Source: Gammaproteobacteria bacterium
GTDB lineage: Bacteria > Pseudomonadota > Gammaproteobacteria > HK1
Assembly: GCA_022824305.1 (NCBI GenBank)
Contig: JAJEAD010000089.1
Span: 105,756-169,755, forward strand
Direction: 5' to 3'
DNA length: 64,000 nt
The position numbers and the translations under genes are program-made. The notes beneath the pieces are model-generated. The model searched no databases, was not told where the DNA came from, and saw only the letters and a list, made by a program, of their open reading frames with translations. Positions 50,251 through 57,493 of the stretch are shown here, piece after piece. The first letter of the stretch is position 1, and each line of letters opens with the position of its first letter.

Positions 50251-50563
50251 CGCCGTCCGGAGTGTATCGCTTTCGTGGCAGGCCGGTTCGGAAGCGAAGC
50301 GCATCCGGGCTCCCGAGGGCGCCGTGTCAATGGCAACCGAAAACTGCGCATCTTTGGTAATCGAGTGTTGCTCAGTTTGGGAGTGCGGTGGGTCCTCCAA
50401 GTTAGTGTTGGGGGGCGGAATCGGTGGGGCGGCCCGGCCGCGAAGTGCGGAGACTTCCGGGCGATGGTTCCCGGGCGGTGCCGATGCTGTCATCATCGCG
50501 GCGCGCGGGGTCGGCGCCGGAGGGCGTCGCCGGTCACAGGCTGGTCTTCCGGGAGGACTCGTG
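50251..50563. other. Divergent intergenic region without recognisable features
   Basis: These 313 bases separate the nuclease and DUF2237 genes. Plus-strand frames run through it but resemble no protein. No convincing promoter, repeat or RNA was seen. Confidence 0.5.
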
Positions 50564-50935
50564 ATGGATGAATCGCAGAACGTCTTCGGTGAGGCGCTCG
50601 AGCTGTGCAGCGAGGATCCGGTAACCGGCTTCTTCCGCGACGGCTGCTGCAACACGAGTGGACAGGACGCGGGATCGCACACCGTCTGCGTCCAGGTCAC
50701 CGCGGAGTTCCTCGAGTTCTCGAAGGGGAGGGGGAACGACCTCTCTTCCCCGGTGCCGGAGTTCGGATTTCCGGGCTTGCGTCCCGGTGATCGGTGGTGC
50801 CTGTGCGCGCCCCGGTGGGCCGAGGCCTACCACCACGATGCGGCCCCCCGGGTCTACCTGAGACGCACTCACCTCCGGGCCCTGGAGCACGTGCCCATGG
50901 AAATCCTGCGCACCTTCGCGGTGGACCTCAACTGA
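50564..50935 (+). CDS. DUF2237 family protein
   Basis: The 123-residue protein is a complete member of this Cys-containing family: NVFGEALELCSEDPVTGFFR followed by DGCCNTSGQDAGSHTVC, VTAEFLEFSKGRGNDLSSP, PEFGFPGLRPGDRWCLCAPRW and APRVYLRRTHLRALEHV. The function of the family is unknown. ATG 50564 is favoured by GGGAGG 7 bases upstream; a GTG three bases earlier is in frame. Confidence 0.9.
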   Translation: MDESQNVFGEALELCSEDPVTGFFRDGCCNTSGQDAGSHTVCVQVTAEFLEFSKGRGNDLSSPVPEFGFPGLRPGDRWCLCAPRWAEAYHHDAAPRVYLRRTHLRALEHVPMEILRTFAVDLN

Positions 50936-51111
50936 CGCGACCCGGGTTGTAGGCCCCCGGCACCCGCCGGGCGGACCGGAGCACGACCCCGCACCGGATT
51001 CGGTCGGGCGCACTCTTCCTGCCTGCCCGCGATGCCTCGGGTTGAATCCAGTAGTCGCGCGAGGCAGCCCGTTCCCGGCGATATGCCACGCGCGCGGCGC
51101 CTTTCCCCGCG

Positions 51112-51141
51112 CTTACCTCCGGCTTACATCTGACTTACATC
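51112..51141 (+). promoter_or_regulatory. Three 11-bp-phased direct repeats, Pho-box-like
   Basis: CTTACCTC (51112), CTTACATC (51123) and CTTACATC (51134) recur at exactly 11-base intervals, so all face the same side of the helix. The 7+4 layout CTTACAT-N4-CTTACAT parallels the PhoB box CTGTCAT-N4-CTGTCAT (five of seven positions). The array is in the 308-bp gap before the GacA-like regulator, about 105 bases from its start. Which OmpR/PhoB-type regulator would bind is unknown. The rest of the gap (50936-51243) holds nothing else recognisable. Confidence 0.5.
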
Positions 51142-51243
51142 CTGCCTCGTGTTCATCACGCGAGCGGCACTCGGCCATAGACTTCCCGGTGGCTGTGACG
51201 CGACTGGTTGGATCGAAAGGACACAAACAGGAGGTGCACATAA

Positions 51244-51885
51244 ATGATCCGAATCATGCTCATCGATCACCATCGGCTCGTTCGGACGGGACTCAAGGCG
51301 CTGCTCTCCCAGGAGCGCGGCATCGAAGTCGTAAGCGAGAGCGCCCACCCGGACCGTGCGGTCGCCGCGGCCCGTGAAGCCAATCCGGATGTGGTCGTGA
51401 TCAACGCCGAGCTTCCCGGAATGGGGGCGCTGGAAACCACGAGGCGCTTGAGTCGCCTGAAGCCGGCTCCGAAGATCATCGCGCTCGGCGTGCAGATCGA
51501 TGGCCCCTTTCCGACCTGTCTGCTGGAGGTGGGCGCGCGAGGCTACCTGCCGAAGACCTGCCGGCGAGAGGAGCTGGTGTCCGCGATCCGGCAGGTCGCC
51601 CGCGGTGCGTACTACGTGGGCGGCGACGTCGCGCAGAACCTGGTGTTGAACAAGCTGCGGGACGCGCCCACGCCGATGTCCCGCCTCACTCCCCGGGAGC
51701 TCGCGGTGATGGTCATGGTGAGTCAGGGGCAGACCCGGGGCCAGATATCGAGCGTGCTGGCGCTGAGCCCGAAGACAGTGAGCACCTATCGCACCCGTCT
51801 GCTGAGAAAGCTGGGAGCGCAGTCCGACGTGGAGTTGACGCACATCTCTCTGCGCTATGGCCTCATTGAGCCGTTGATGGCATGA
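51244..51885 (+). CDS. GacA/UvrY-like LuxR-family response regulator with degenerate receiver
   Basis: The 213-residue protein aligns along its length with GacA/UvrY: IRIMLIDHHRLVRTGLKALL, the DPFPTRLL-like PFPTCLLEVGARGYLPK, and a C-terminal LuxR helix-turn-helix (LALSPKTVSTYRTRLLRKLG, then SDVELTHISLRYGLIEP). In the receiver the phosphoacceptor position is Asn54 (VVINAELPG instead of VLMDVKMPG), and the acidic pair near the N-terminus is Asp8-His9 instead of Asp-Asp; the Lys of the K-site is kept. It therefore should not be phosphorylated normally. AGGAGG lies upstream of ATG 51244. It precedes uvrC as uvrY does in E. coli. Confidence 0.9.
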   Translation: MIRIMLIDHHRLVRTGLKALLSQERGIEVVSESAHPDRAVAAAREANPDVVVINAELPGMGALETTRRLSRLKPAPKIIALGVQIDGPFPTCLLEVGARGYLPKTCRREELVSAIRQVARGAYYVGGDVAQNLVLNKLRDAPTPMSRLTPRELAVMVMVSQGQTRGQISSVLALSPKTVSTYRTRLLRKLGAQSDVELTHISLRYGLIEPLMA

Positions 51886-52144
51886 AATATAAATAAAACA
51901 GTTGGATAAGGTCCTTATATTAAGTAACTTGTAATGTCCGGTGCGTATTGATTCCATCGTCAGGAGGAGAACGCCTCACGAACTCCATCAAGTTCCTGAT
52001 TGCCAGGAAGTAATTCGAGTAGCTCTTGCCGTGCGTGCAGGGTGTCGGGCATCTCGTCTCGACCGGGCCTGAGCCCGTGCGCTCGATTGTGCGCCCGGGC
52101 TTCTGGTATCGTGCCGCCGGTGCCGCCGCCAACCCTTTGCGGGC

Positions 52145-53986
52145 GTGGAGACTTCGTCCGAATTCGACCCTCAGGCATTCCTGTCCACACTCACGGGAGG
52201 TCCCGGGGTATACCGGATGCTGGACGGCGAGCGGCGGGTGCTCTATGTCGGCAAGGCGCGCAGCCTGAGCAAGCGTGTCGCCAGCTACTTCCGCTCCGCG
52301 GCGCAGCTCGAGCCCAAGACTCGGGTGCTGATGTCCCAGGTCGCCTCGGTCGAGATCACCGCGACCCACACCGAGGGCGAGGCGCTGCTGCTCGAGAACA
52401 GCCTGATAAAGGAGCACCAGCCGCGCTACAACATCCTGCTGCGCGACGACAAGAGCTTTCCCTACATCCACATCTCGACCGAGCAGTCCTTCCCCCGCCT
52501 GGCCTTTCACCGGGGAGCGCGCAACCGGGCCGGGCGCTTCTTCGGACCCTTCGCGAGCGCCGGTGCGACCCGCGACACCCTGAACCTGCTGCAGAAGCTG
52601 TTTCAGGTCCGGCAGTGCGAGGACACCTTCTACCGCAATCGCTCCCGCCCCTGTCTTCAGTATCAGATCAAGCGCTGCACCGCCCCCTGCGTGGGGCTGG
52701 TGGATGCGGAGCGCTACCAGGAGGACGTCCGCCACGTCATCATGTTCCTCGAGGGCAAGAGCGAGGAGATGATCGAGGAGCTGGTCGGGCGGATGGAGGC
52801 GGCTTCGGGCCGCCTCGAGTTCGAGCTCGCGAGCCGCTACCGGGACCAGATCGCGAGTCTGCGCAGAGTGCAGGCGCGCCAGCACGTCATCGGCGCCCGG
52901 GGCGATGCCGACGTCGTCGCGTCCTGCGTGCGTGACGGTGTCGCGGTGGTGCAGTTGACCCTCATTCGCAACGGCCAGAGCCTGGGAAGCCGGACCCTGC
53001 TGCCCCGCCAGGCGGCGAACGCCTCGGAGCGTGAGGTGCTGGATGCCTTTCTGTCCCAGTACTACCTGTCCCGGGCGGGCCGGCAGGGCATTCCTCCCCA
53101 GATCCTGGTGAGCGAGCCCGTCGACTCGCTGGACCTGCTTGCCGGCGCGCTGAGCGAGCGGGCGGGGCGGCGGGTGAGCCTTCGCCACCCGCTTCGGGGC
53201 GAGCGCGCCCGCTGGATCGAAATGACCCGGCAGAACGCCGAGCTCGCGGTGGCGCAGCGCCTGGCCGAAGAGGCGAGCCTGCGCGGCCGATTCGAGGCGC
53301 TGCAGGACTTCCTCGAGTTCGACGAAGTGCCGGGCCGCATCGAGTGCTTCGACATCAGCCATACTGCGGGGGAAGCGGCGGTGGCGTCCTGCGTGGTGTT
53401 CGCGCCTACCGGCGCGCTCAAGGCGGAGTACCGGAGGTTCAACATCAGCGACGTCGAGCCCGGAGACGACTACGCGGCGCTCAAGGACGCCGTCCGTCGC
53501 CGATACACGAGAGTGCAGCGCGAGGAGGGGAGGGTGCCGGACCTGATCATGATCGACGGAGGAAGAGGTCAGCTCGCGGTGGCGCAGGAGGTGCTGGAAG
53601 AGCTGCAGCTCGATGAGGTTCCCATCCTCGCGGTGGCCAAGGGCAGCGCGCGCAAGGCGGGGCTGGAGAGCATCCACCTCGGAGGAAGAGGGCGCCCGCT
53701 CGCGCTGCCCGATTCCTCCCCCGAATTGCACCTCATCCAGCAGATCCGCGATGAGGCACACCGTTTCGCCATAGCCGGCCACCGGGCCCGGCGCGGCAGG
53801 AAGCGCAACACTTCGGTCCTGGAGCAGATATCGGGCATCGGGGCGAAGCGACGCCAGCGCCTCCTGAGCGAGTTCGGGGGCTTGCGGGCGCTGTCGCGCG
53901 CGGGGGTCGAGGACCTGGCCCGGGTGAACGGCATCAGCCGCACGCTCGCCCGGGCGATCTACGACGCATTCCGGGACGGGCCGTGA
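52145..53986 (+). CDS. uvrC: Excinuclease ABC subunit C
   Basis: UvrC makes both incisions in nucleotide excision repair. The 613 residues comprise the GIY-YIG domain (GVYRMLDGERRVLYVGKARS), the KSFPYIHISTEQSFPRL region, the Cys-rich KRCTAPCVGLVD segment, a UVR motif (EFELASRYRDQIASLRRVQ), the RNase H-like endonuclease (IECFDISHTAGEAAVASCVV, LIMIDGGRGQLAVAQ) and the C-terminal tandem HhH (QISGIGAKRRQRLLSEFGG). The start is GTG 52145. The 259-bp gap before it has an AT-rich stretch with a 13-bp palindrome ATAAGGTCCTTAT (51906-51918) just after the regulator gene. Confidence 0.97.
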   Translation: METSSEFDPQAFLSTLTGGPGVYRMLDGERRVLYVGKARSLSKRVASYFRSAAQLEPKTRVLMSQVASVEITATHTEGEALLLENSLIKEHQPRYNILLRDDKSFPYIHISTEQSFPRLAFHRGARNRAGRFFGPFASAGATRDTLNLLQKLFQVRQCEDTFYRNRSRPCLQYQIKRCTAPCVGLVDAERYQEDVRHVIMFLEGKSEEMIEELVGRMEAASGRLEFELASRYRDQIASLRRVQARQHVIGARGDADVVASCVRDGVAVVQLTLIRNGQSLGSRTLLPRQAANASEREVLDAFLSQYYLSRAGRQGIPPQILVSEPVDSLDLLAGALSERAGRRVSLRHPLRGERARWIEMTRQNAELAVAQRLAEEASLRGRFEALQDFLEFDEVPGRIECFDISHTAGEAAVASCVVFAPTGALKAEYRRFNISDVEPGDDYAALKDAVRRRYTRVQREEGRVPDLIMIDGGRGQLAVAQEVLEELQLDEVPILAVAKGSARKAGLESIHLGGRGRPLALPDSSPELHLIQQIRDEAHRFAIAGHRARRGRKRNTSVLEQISGIGAKRRQRLLSEFGGLRALSRAGVEDLARVNGISRTLARAIYDAFRDGP

Positions 53987-54597
53987 ACCTCCCCAACGCA
54001 CTGACCCTGGCGAGGATTCTGCTGATCCCGGTGTTCGTGGTGGTGTTCTTTCTGCCCGCGGAAGGGGCCCGCGCCGCCGCCGCTCTCCTCTTCGGCGCGG
54101 CCGCCTGCACCGACTGGCTCGACGGGTACCTGGCGCGGCGCCTCAATCAGACCTCGAGGTTCGGCGCCTTTCTGGATCCGGTGGCCGACAAGCTGATGGT
54201 CTGCACCGTCCTCGTGCTCCTGGTGCAGGCCGACCCGCGCGTCCTGCTCGCGGTGCCGGCGCTGGTGATCATCGGCCGGGAGCTCGCGGTGTCCGCTCTG
54301 CGCGAGTTCATGGCCGAGATCGGCCAGCGCACCACGGTGGCGGTGGCCACGCTGGGGAAGGTGAAGACCATCGCACAGATGGTGGCCCTCGTTCTCATGC
54401 TCTACCGCGACCCCGTCGTCGGGATTCCGGTGTACCAGTCCGGGCTGGCGCTGCTCTATCTCGCGGTGGTGCTGACCCTGTGGTCGATGCTCATCTACCT
54501 GCGCGCCGCGTGGCCGCTGCTGGCGCCCTTTGCCACCTCGCTTGACACCCCAAAGGCGCCTACTAGAATACAAAACGCCCCGAACAGGGGAGAGTGA
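53983..54597 (+). CDS. pgsA: CDP-diacylglycerol-glycerol-3-phosphate 3-phosphatidyltransferase
   Basis: PgsA makes phosphatidylglycerophosphate, the first step to PG and cardiolipin. The 204-residue membrane protein starts at GTG 53983 overlapping the uvrC stop (GTGA) and opens NLPNALTLARILLIPVFVVV. The CDP-alcohol phosphatidyltransferase motif (D-G-x2-A-R-x8-G-x3-D-x3-D) appears as DWLDGYLARRLNQTSRFGAF with LDPVADKLM. tRNA genes follow immediately, as in E. coli. Confidence 0.97.
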   Translation: MNLPNALTLARILLIPVFVVVFFLPAEGARAAAALLFGAAACTDWLDGYLARRLNQTSRFGAFLDPVADKLMVCTVLVLLVQADPRVLLAVPALVIIGRELAVSALREFMAEIGQRTTVAVATLGKVKTIAQMVALVLMLYRDPVVGIPVYQSGLALLYLAVVLTLWSMLIYLRAAWPLLAPFATSLDTPKAPTRIQNAPNRGE

Positions 54598-54608
54598 CGC
54601 GCGAGTCG

Positions 54609-54684
<76 letters not shown>

Positions 54685-54722
54685 GATAACTCGTTTGGTC
54701 GCCCTGATTGGCCTTTCTCGCG

Positions 54723-54796
54723 GGCTGGGTGGCAGAGTGGTCATGCAGCGGCCTGCAAAGCCGTGGACGCCGGTTCGATTCCGACCCCAGCCTCCA
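54723..54796 (+). tRNA. tRNA-Cys (anticodon GCA)
   Basis: GGCTGGG pairs with CCCAGCC, with encoded TCCA end. The anticodon loop CTGCAAA gives GCA, and the T arm reads CCGGTTCGATTCCGA. The 74-nt gene corresponds to cysT in the conserved pgsA-tRNA cluster. Confidence 0.97.
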
Positions 54797-54911
54797 CCTG
54801 TCGCGTCGGGAAGGGGCGCTCGCCACGGCGCCCGTGGGCGCGGCTTGCGCCACGATCGACCGCTTCCGTGCCGTTTACTTCCCGGGATCCGGTCACTATG
54901 CTCGCCTTCAG

Positions 54912-55242
54912 GCCCGGATGGCGGAACAGGTAGACGCAGCGGACTCTTTTGGGTCCCCGGCGGGGAAACCTGCCGGTGAAAAGGGGTCAAATTCGGGGAA
55001 GCCTCAACAGCCCGGCTGCTGGTAATCCCGAGCTAAGCCTCGAGGCGGTCGCCGCGGCAGCCGCCCGAGGAAAGTGTAGAGACTAGACGGCCCCTGCCTA
55101 AGTGCGCGAAGCGCGTATGGCAAAGGGATAGTCCAGACCACAAATGCGCCCGGCGGCAGCCTCGGCGCAGTAGCGAAAGCTATAGTGGTACGTAAAATCC
55201 GCTGGCCGAAAGGCCGTGCCGGTTCGATCCCGGCTCCGGGCA
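54912..55242 (+). tRNA. tRNA-Leu (anticodon UAA), interrupted by a group I intron
   Basis: The 5' exon (54912-54945) is GCCCGGATGGCGGAACAGG followed by the D-arm end and anticodon 5' strand GCGGACT. The 3' exon (55193-55242) is TAAAATCCGC, a long variable arm TGGCCGAAAGGCCGT, T arm GCCGGTTCGATCCCGGC and TCCGGGC with discriminator A. Joining them restores a GCGGA/TCCGC anticodon stem and loop CTTAAAA, hence anticodon UAA. The intron sits between U33 and U34. CCA is not encoded here (A is followed by CTC), unlike the other three tRNAs. It holds the leuZ position of E. coli. Confidence 0.92.
54946..55192 (+). ncRNA. Group I self-splicing intron in tRNA-Leu(UAA)
   Basis: The 247-nt insertion has the landmarks of small tRNA introns of the Azoarcus type. 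P1: exon GGACU pairs with internal guide GGUCC (54952-54956), with a U.G pair at the splice site and a 6-base loop. P2: CCGGCGGG-GAAA-CCTGCCGG. Core: GTCAAATTCGGGGAAGCCT, AATCCCGAGCTAAGCCTCG (P4-P6), GTAGAGACTAGACGG and GATAGTCC (P7, with P8 between). P9: TAGC-GAAA-GCTA. The last intron base is G (55192). Both GAAA-capped helices match the tetraloop layout of the Azoarcus ribozyme. There is no homing endonuclease frame. Self-splicing is inferred. Confidence 0.88.
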
Positions 55243-55829
55243 CTCTCGTTCGTGGACTGGCTATCGCGCGTCCGGTATCGCGATGCTGTGGCGGATGCCG
55301 GCCGCCGGACCCGCCGCCACCATTCATCTCACCGGAGTGCGCCGAAGGGACTCTCAACGCGCGATGCGCTGCGCGAGCGTGCTCCACAGTGATGCAGAAA
55401 GCTCCAGGATGGAGACTGCCGGCCCGGTGGCCAGCGGGGAGGCCGGAACGATGGCCGGCGTCGCCGGGACTGTAGCCGGTCTCGGAGGATGGATGCGCGT
55501 GATTCCTGCCGGCCGAATCTCCATTCCTATTGCACTTACTTTACATAATATACATTATGCGCATAAAGGGAGACGGCTCCCGCAGGAGACGGACGAGACG
55601 GGGGGTGGATTCGAAGGTCGTGTCTCTTCGGCGGTGTCGGCGCCGGTGTCGCCGGCCTGCCCTCGTTCTCCGTGTCGCCGCCCGCGGCGCCGAGCCGCCG
55701 CGGTGCACTCGGCCGCAGTGCTTCACCGAGCGGCTATCGGGAACGCCCTTGGTCTCGCTTGCGCCTCCCGCACCATGAGCCGGCGTCCGCTCGGCTCCCG
55801 CGCCCTCGCTTCGCTAGCCGGTCGGTCCT
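55243..55829. other. Convergent intergenic region with an AT-rich palindromic patch
   Basis: No gene can be supported in these 587 bases between tRNA-Leu and sat. GC-rich sequence is broken by an AT-rich island at about 55526-55567 containing two overlapping dyads: CATAAT-ATAC-ATTATG (55544-55559) and the perfect 12-bp palindrome TTATGCGCATAA (55555-55566). A TTGCAC (55530) with CATTAT 17 bases later could be a weak promoter. What it would drive is unclear, as the plus frames downstream resemble nothing. Confidence 0.4.
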
Positions 55830-57017
55830 TCAGCCGGCCTGCCGGTAGTGCTCGATGAGGATGGAGGCGATCTCGGGCCGCGTGAACTCCGGGGGCGGCG
55901 CGATGCCCTGGCTCAGCATTTCCCGGACTCGCGTCCCGGACAGGAGGATGAAATCCTCGGGCGCATGGTCTTCCACCGAGCCCATCGCCACGACCCGCTC
56001 CAGCTTGCGGGACCAGGCGGTGTGGTCGCCCCGGTAGATCTCTATCTCGAGGGCGCCGGGGGGAACGTCCTCGTCGAAAATGCTCTGGGCGTCGAAGGGA
56101 CCGTAGTAGTCCCCGACGCCGGCGTGGTCCCGGCCGACGATGAGATGGGTGCAGCCCGCGTTCTGGCGGAAGATGGCGTGCAGCACCGCCTCACGGGGCC
56201 CCGCGTAGAGCATGTCGAAGCCGTAGCCCGCGACCATCACCGAATTGGGCGGAAAGTAGAGCTCGACCATGCGTCGAATCGCGGTCTCGCGCACGGAAGC
56301 CGGAATGTCCCCCTCCTTGAGCCGGCCCAGCAGCATGTGGATCAGCACCCCGTCCGCAGCGGTGGCGTCCCTGGCCATCTTGCACAGCTCCTCGTGCGCC
56401 CGGTGCATGGGGTTGCGGGTCTGGAAGGCGACCACCCGTCGCCAGCCCCGGTCGGCGATCTCCTTCCGGATCGAGGCCGCAGTGCGGAAGGTGTGCGGGA
56501 ACTCCTCCTCGAAGTAACTATGGTCGAGGACCTCGACGGGGCCGGCGACGAGAGAGCGGCCGAGCCCGCGAAAGGTCTGCACCCCGGGGTGGCGCTCGTC
56601 ACGGGTGCCGAAGACGCGAGCGGTGATGAAATCGAACTCCTCGTCCCGGATGCGGGTGAGCGACTTCACTTCCTGGATGGCGAGCACCGGGTGGCCGGGG
56701 CGATTGGGGTCGCGCAGTGCGATGCGCTCCGCTCCGTCCACGGCAGCGGCGTCCGCGCTGAGGTTCAGCACCGGGATAGGCCAGAAGAGACCCGATTCCG
56801 TCTTCATGTTCTCCGCCACGCCGAGGGCGTCGCCGAGGCTCATGAACCCGCTCAGGGGGCTGAAGTAGCCCGCTCCGAGCATGACCGCGTTGGCGGCCGC
56901 GGCGGAGCTGAGCAGCATCGAGGGAAGCCTGGCCGCCTCCTCCCGCAGTTCGTCTCGCCGCGCGCCCTCTTCCACGAATCGCGGGTTCAGGGGAGCGGAG
57001 CCGTGCGCCGCAATCAT
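55830..57017 (-). CDS. sat: Sulfate adenylyltransferase (homo-oligomeric ATP sulfurylase)
   Basis: ATP sulfurylase interconverts sulfate plus ATP with APS plus pyrophosphate. The 395-residue protein is of the single-subunit type, not CysDN. Motifs: PLSGFMSLGDALGVAENMK, QTRNPMHRAHEELCKMA with the HxxH ATP site, LIVGRDHAGVGDYYGPFDAQ and LLSGTRVREMLSQG. In sulfur oxidisers this type often runs in the APS-to-ATP direction; no aprAB, dsr or APS kinase gene is in the window, so the direction is open. It is divergent from arsR. Confidence 0.95.
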   Translation of the reverse strand: MIAAHGSAPLNPRFVEEGARRDELREEAARLPSMLLSSAAAANAVMLGAGYFSPLSGFMSLGDALGVAENMKTESGLFWPIPVLNLSADAAAVDGAERIALRDPNRPGHPVLAIQEVKSLTRIRDEEFDFITARVFGTRDERHPGVQTFRGLGRSLVAGPVEVLDHSYFEEEFPHTFRTAASIRKEIADRGWRRVVAFQTRNPMHRAHEELCKMARDATAADGVLIHMLLGRLKEGDIPASVRETAIRRMVELYFPPNSVMVAGYGFDMLYAGPREAVLHAIFRQNAGCTHLIVGRDHAGVGDYYGPFDAQSIFDEDVPPGALEIEIYRGDHTAWSRKLERVVAMGSVEDHAPEDFILLSGTRVREMLSQGIAPPPEFTRPEIASILIEHYRQAG

Positions 57018-57098
57018 CGTGCCGGGTGAACGCCTGTCGCCGGGAGGGGCGCGACACTAGCACAAGGCCGGTGCTGCGGGTCCCGGCCCGCACAACGA

Positions 57099-57122
57099 TT
57101 CGATAATTCGAGTAAAATCGAA
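57099..57122. promoter_or_regulatory. Probable ArsR operator overlapping the arsR promoter
   Basis: TTCGAT (57099-57104) and ATCGAA (57117-57122) form an inverted repeat across 12 bases. The possible -10 hexamer GATAAT (57102-57107) is inside it, and the right arm touches the arsR start at 57125. A dyad over the promoter is the usual target of ArsR/SmtB autorepressors. The short leader and the near-absent spacing after AAGG suggest an unusual or near-leaderless start. Confidence 0.5.
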
Positions 57123-57124
57123 GG

Positions 57125-57493
57125 ATGGACGAAGACACCGCCGTTCGCGGCCTCGGCGCGCTCGCGCATCCCCATCGCCTGCGCGCCTTTCGCCTTCTGC
57201 TCAGAGCGCACCCCGAGGGTTGCGCAGCGGGCGAGATCGCGGCGGCGCTTCGCATTCCGCCCTCCAGCCTGTCCTTCCACCTCGCCTCCCTCCATGCCGC
57301 CGGCCTCGTGAAGTCGGAGCGTGACCGGCGCCGGGTGGTCTACCGGGCCGACTTGGGCGGCATGAGGATGCTCATGCGCTATCTCACCCGGGATTGCTGC
57401 GACGGCAACCCGGAAATCTGCGCGGATCTCTTCGCGCTCGCGGATGTCGAGACCGCCGTCGCGGCGACCGCAACTGAGGGTGGGCGCGGATGA
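57125..57493 (+). CDS. arsR: ArsR/SmtB-family transcriptional regulator
   Basis: The 122-residue winged-helix repressor reads LGALAHPHRLRAFRLLLRAH, ALRIPPSSLSFHLASLHAAG (recognition helix) and RRVVYRADLGGMRMLMRYLT, then a Cys-rich tail RDCCDGNPEIC of the kind binding As(III) in proteobacterial ArsR proteins. It overlaps the aquaglyceroporin gene by four bases (ATGA), so both are one operon, most likely induced by arsenite or a related compound. Confidence 0.9.
   Translation: MDEDTAVRGLGALAHPHRLRAFRLLLRAHPEGCAAGEIAAALRIPPSSLSFHLASLHAAGLVKSERDRRRVVYRADLGGMRMLMRYLTRDCCDGNPEICADLFALADVETAVAATATEGGRG

Noticed and set aside
50936-51111. Possible sRNA (CsrB-like) before the GacA-like regulator
   Set aside because: No repeated GGA-loop hairpins characteristic of CsrB/RsmY-type RNAs were found in the gap.
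54946-55192. Alternative view that the tRNA-Leu insertion is a disrupted pseudogene
   Set aside because: Both exons are undamaged, their junction restores the anticodon loop exactly, and the insertion has the P1, P2, P7 and P9 features of a group I intron; random disruption would not give these.
55530-55778. An 82-codon plus-strand frame after tRNA-Leu
   Set aside because: It is Arg/Pro-rich and similar to no family; composition is that of random GC-rich DNA.
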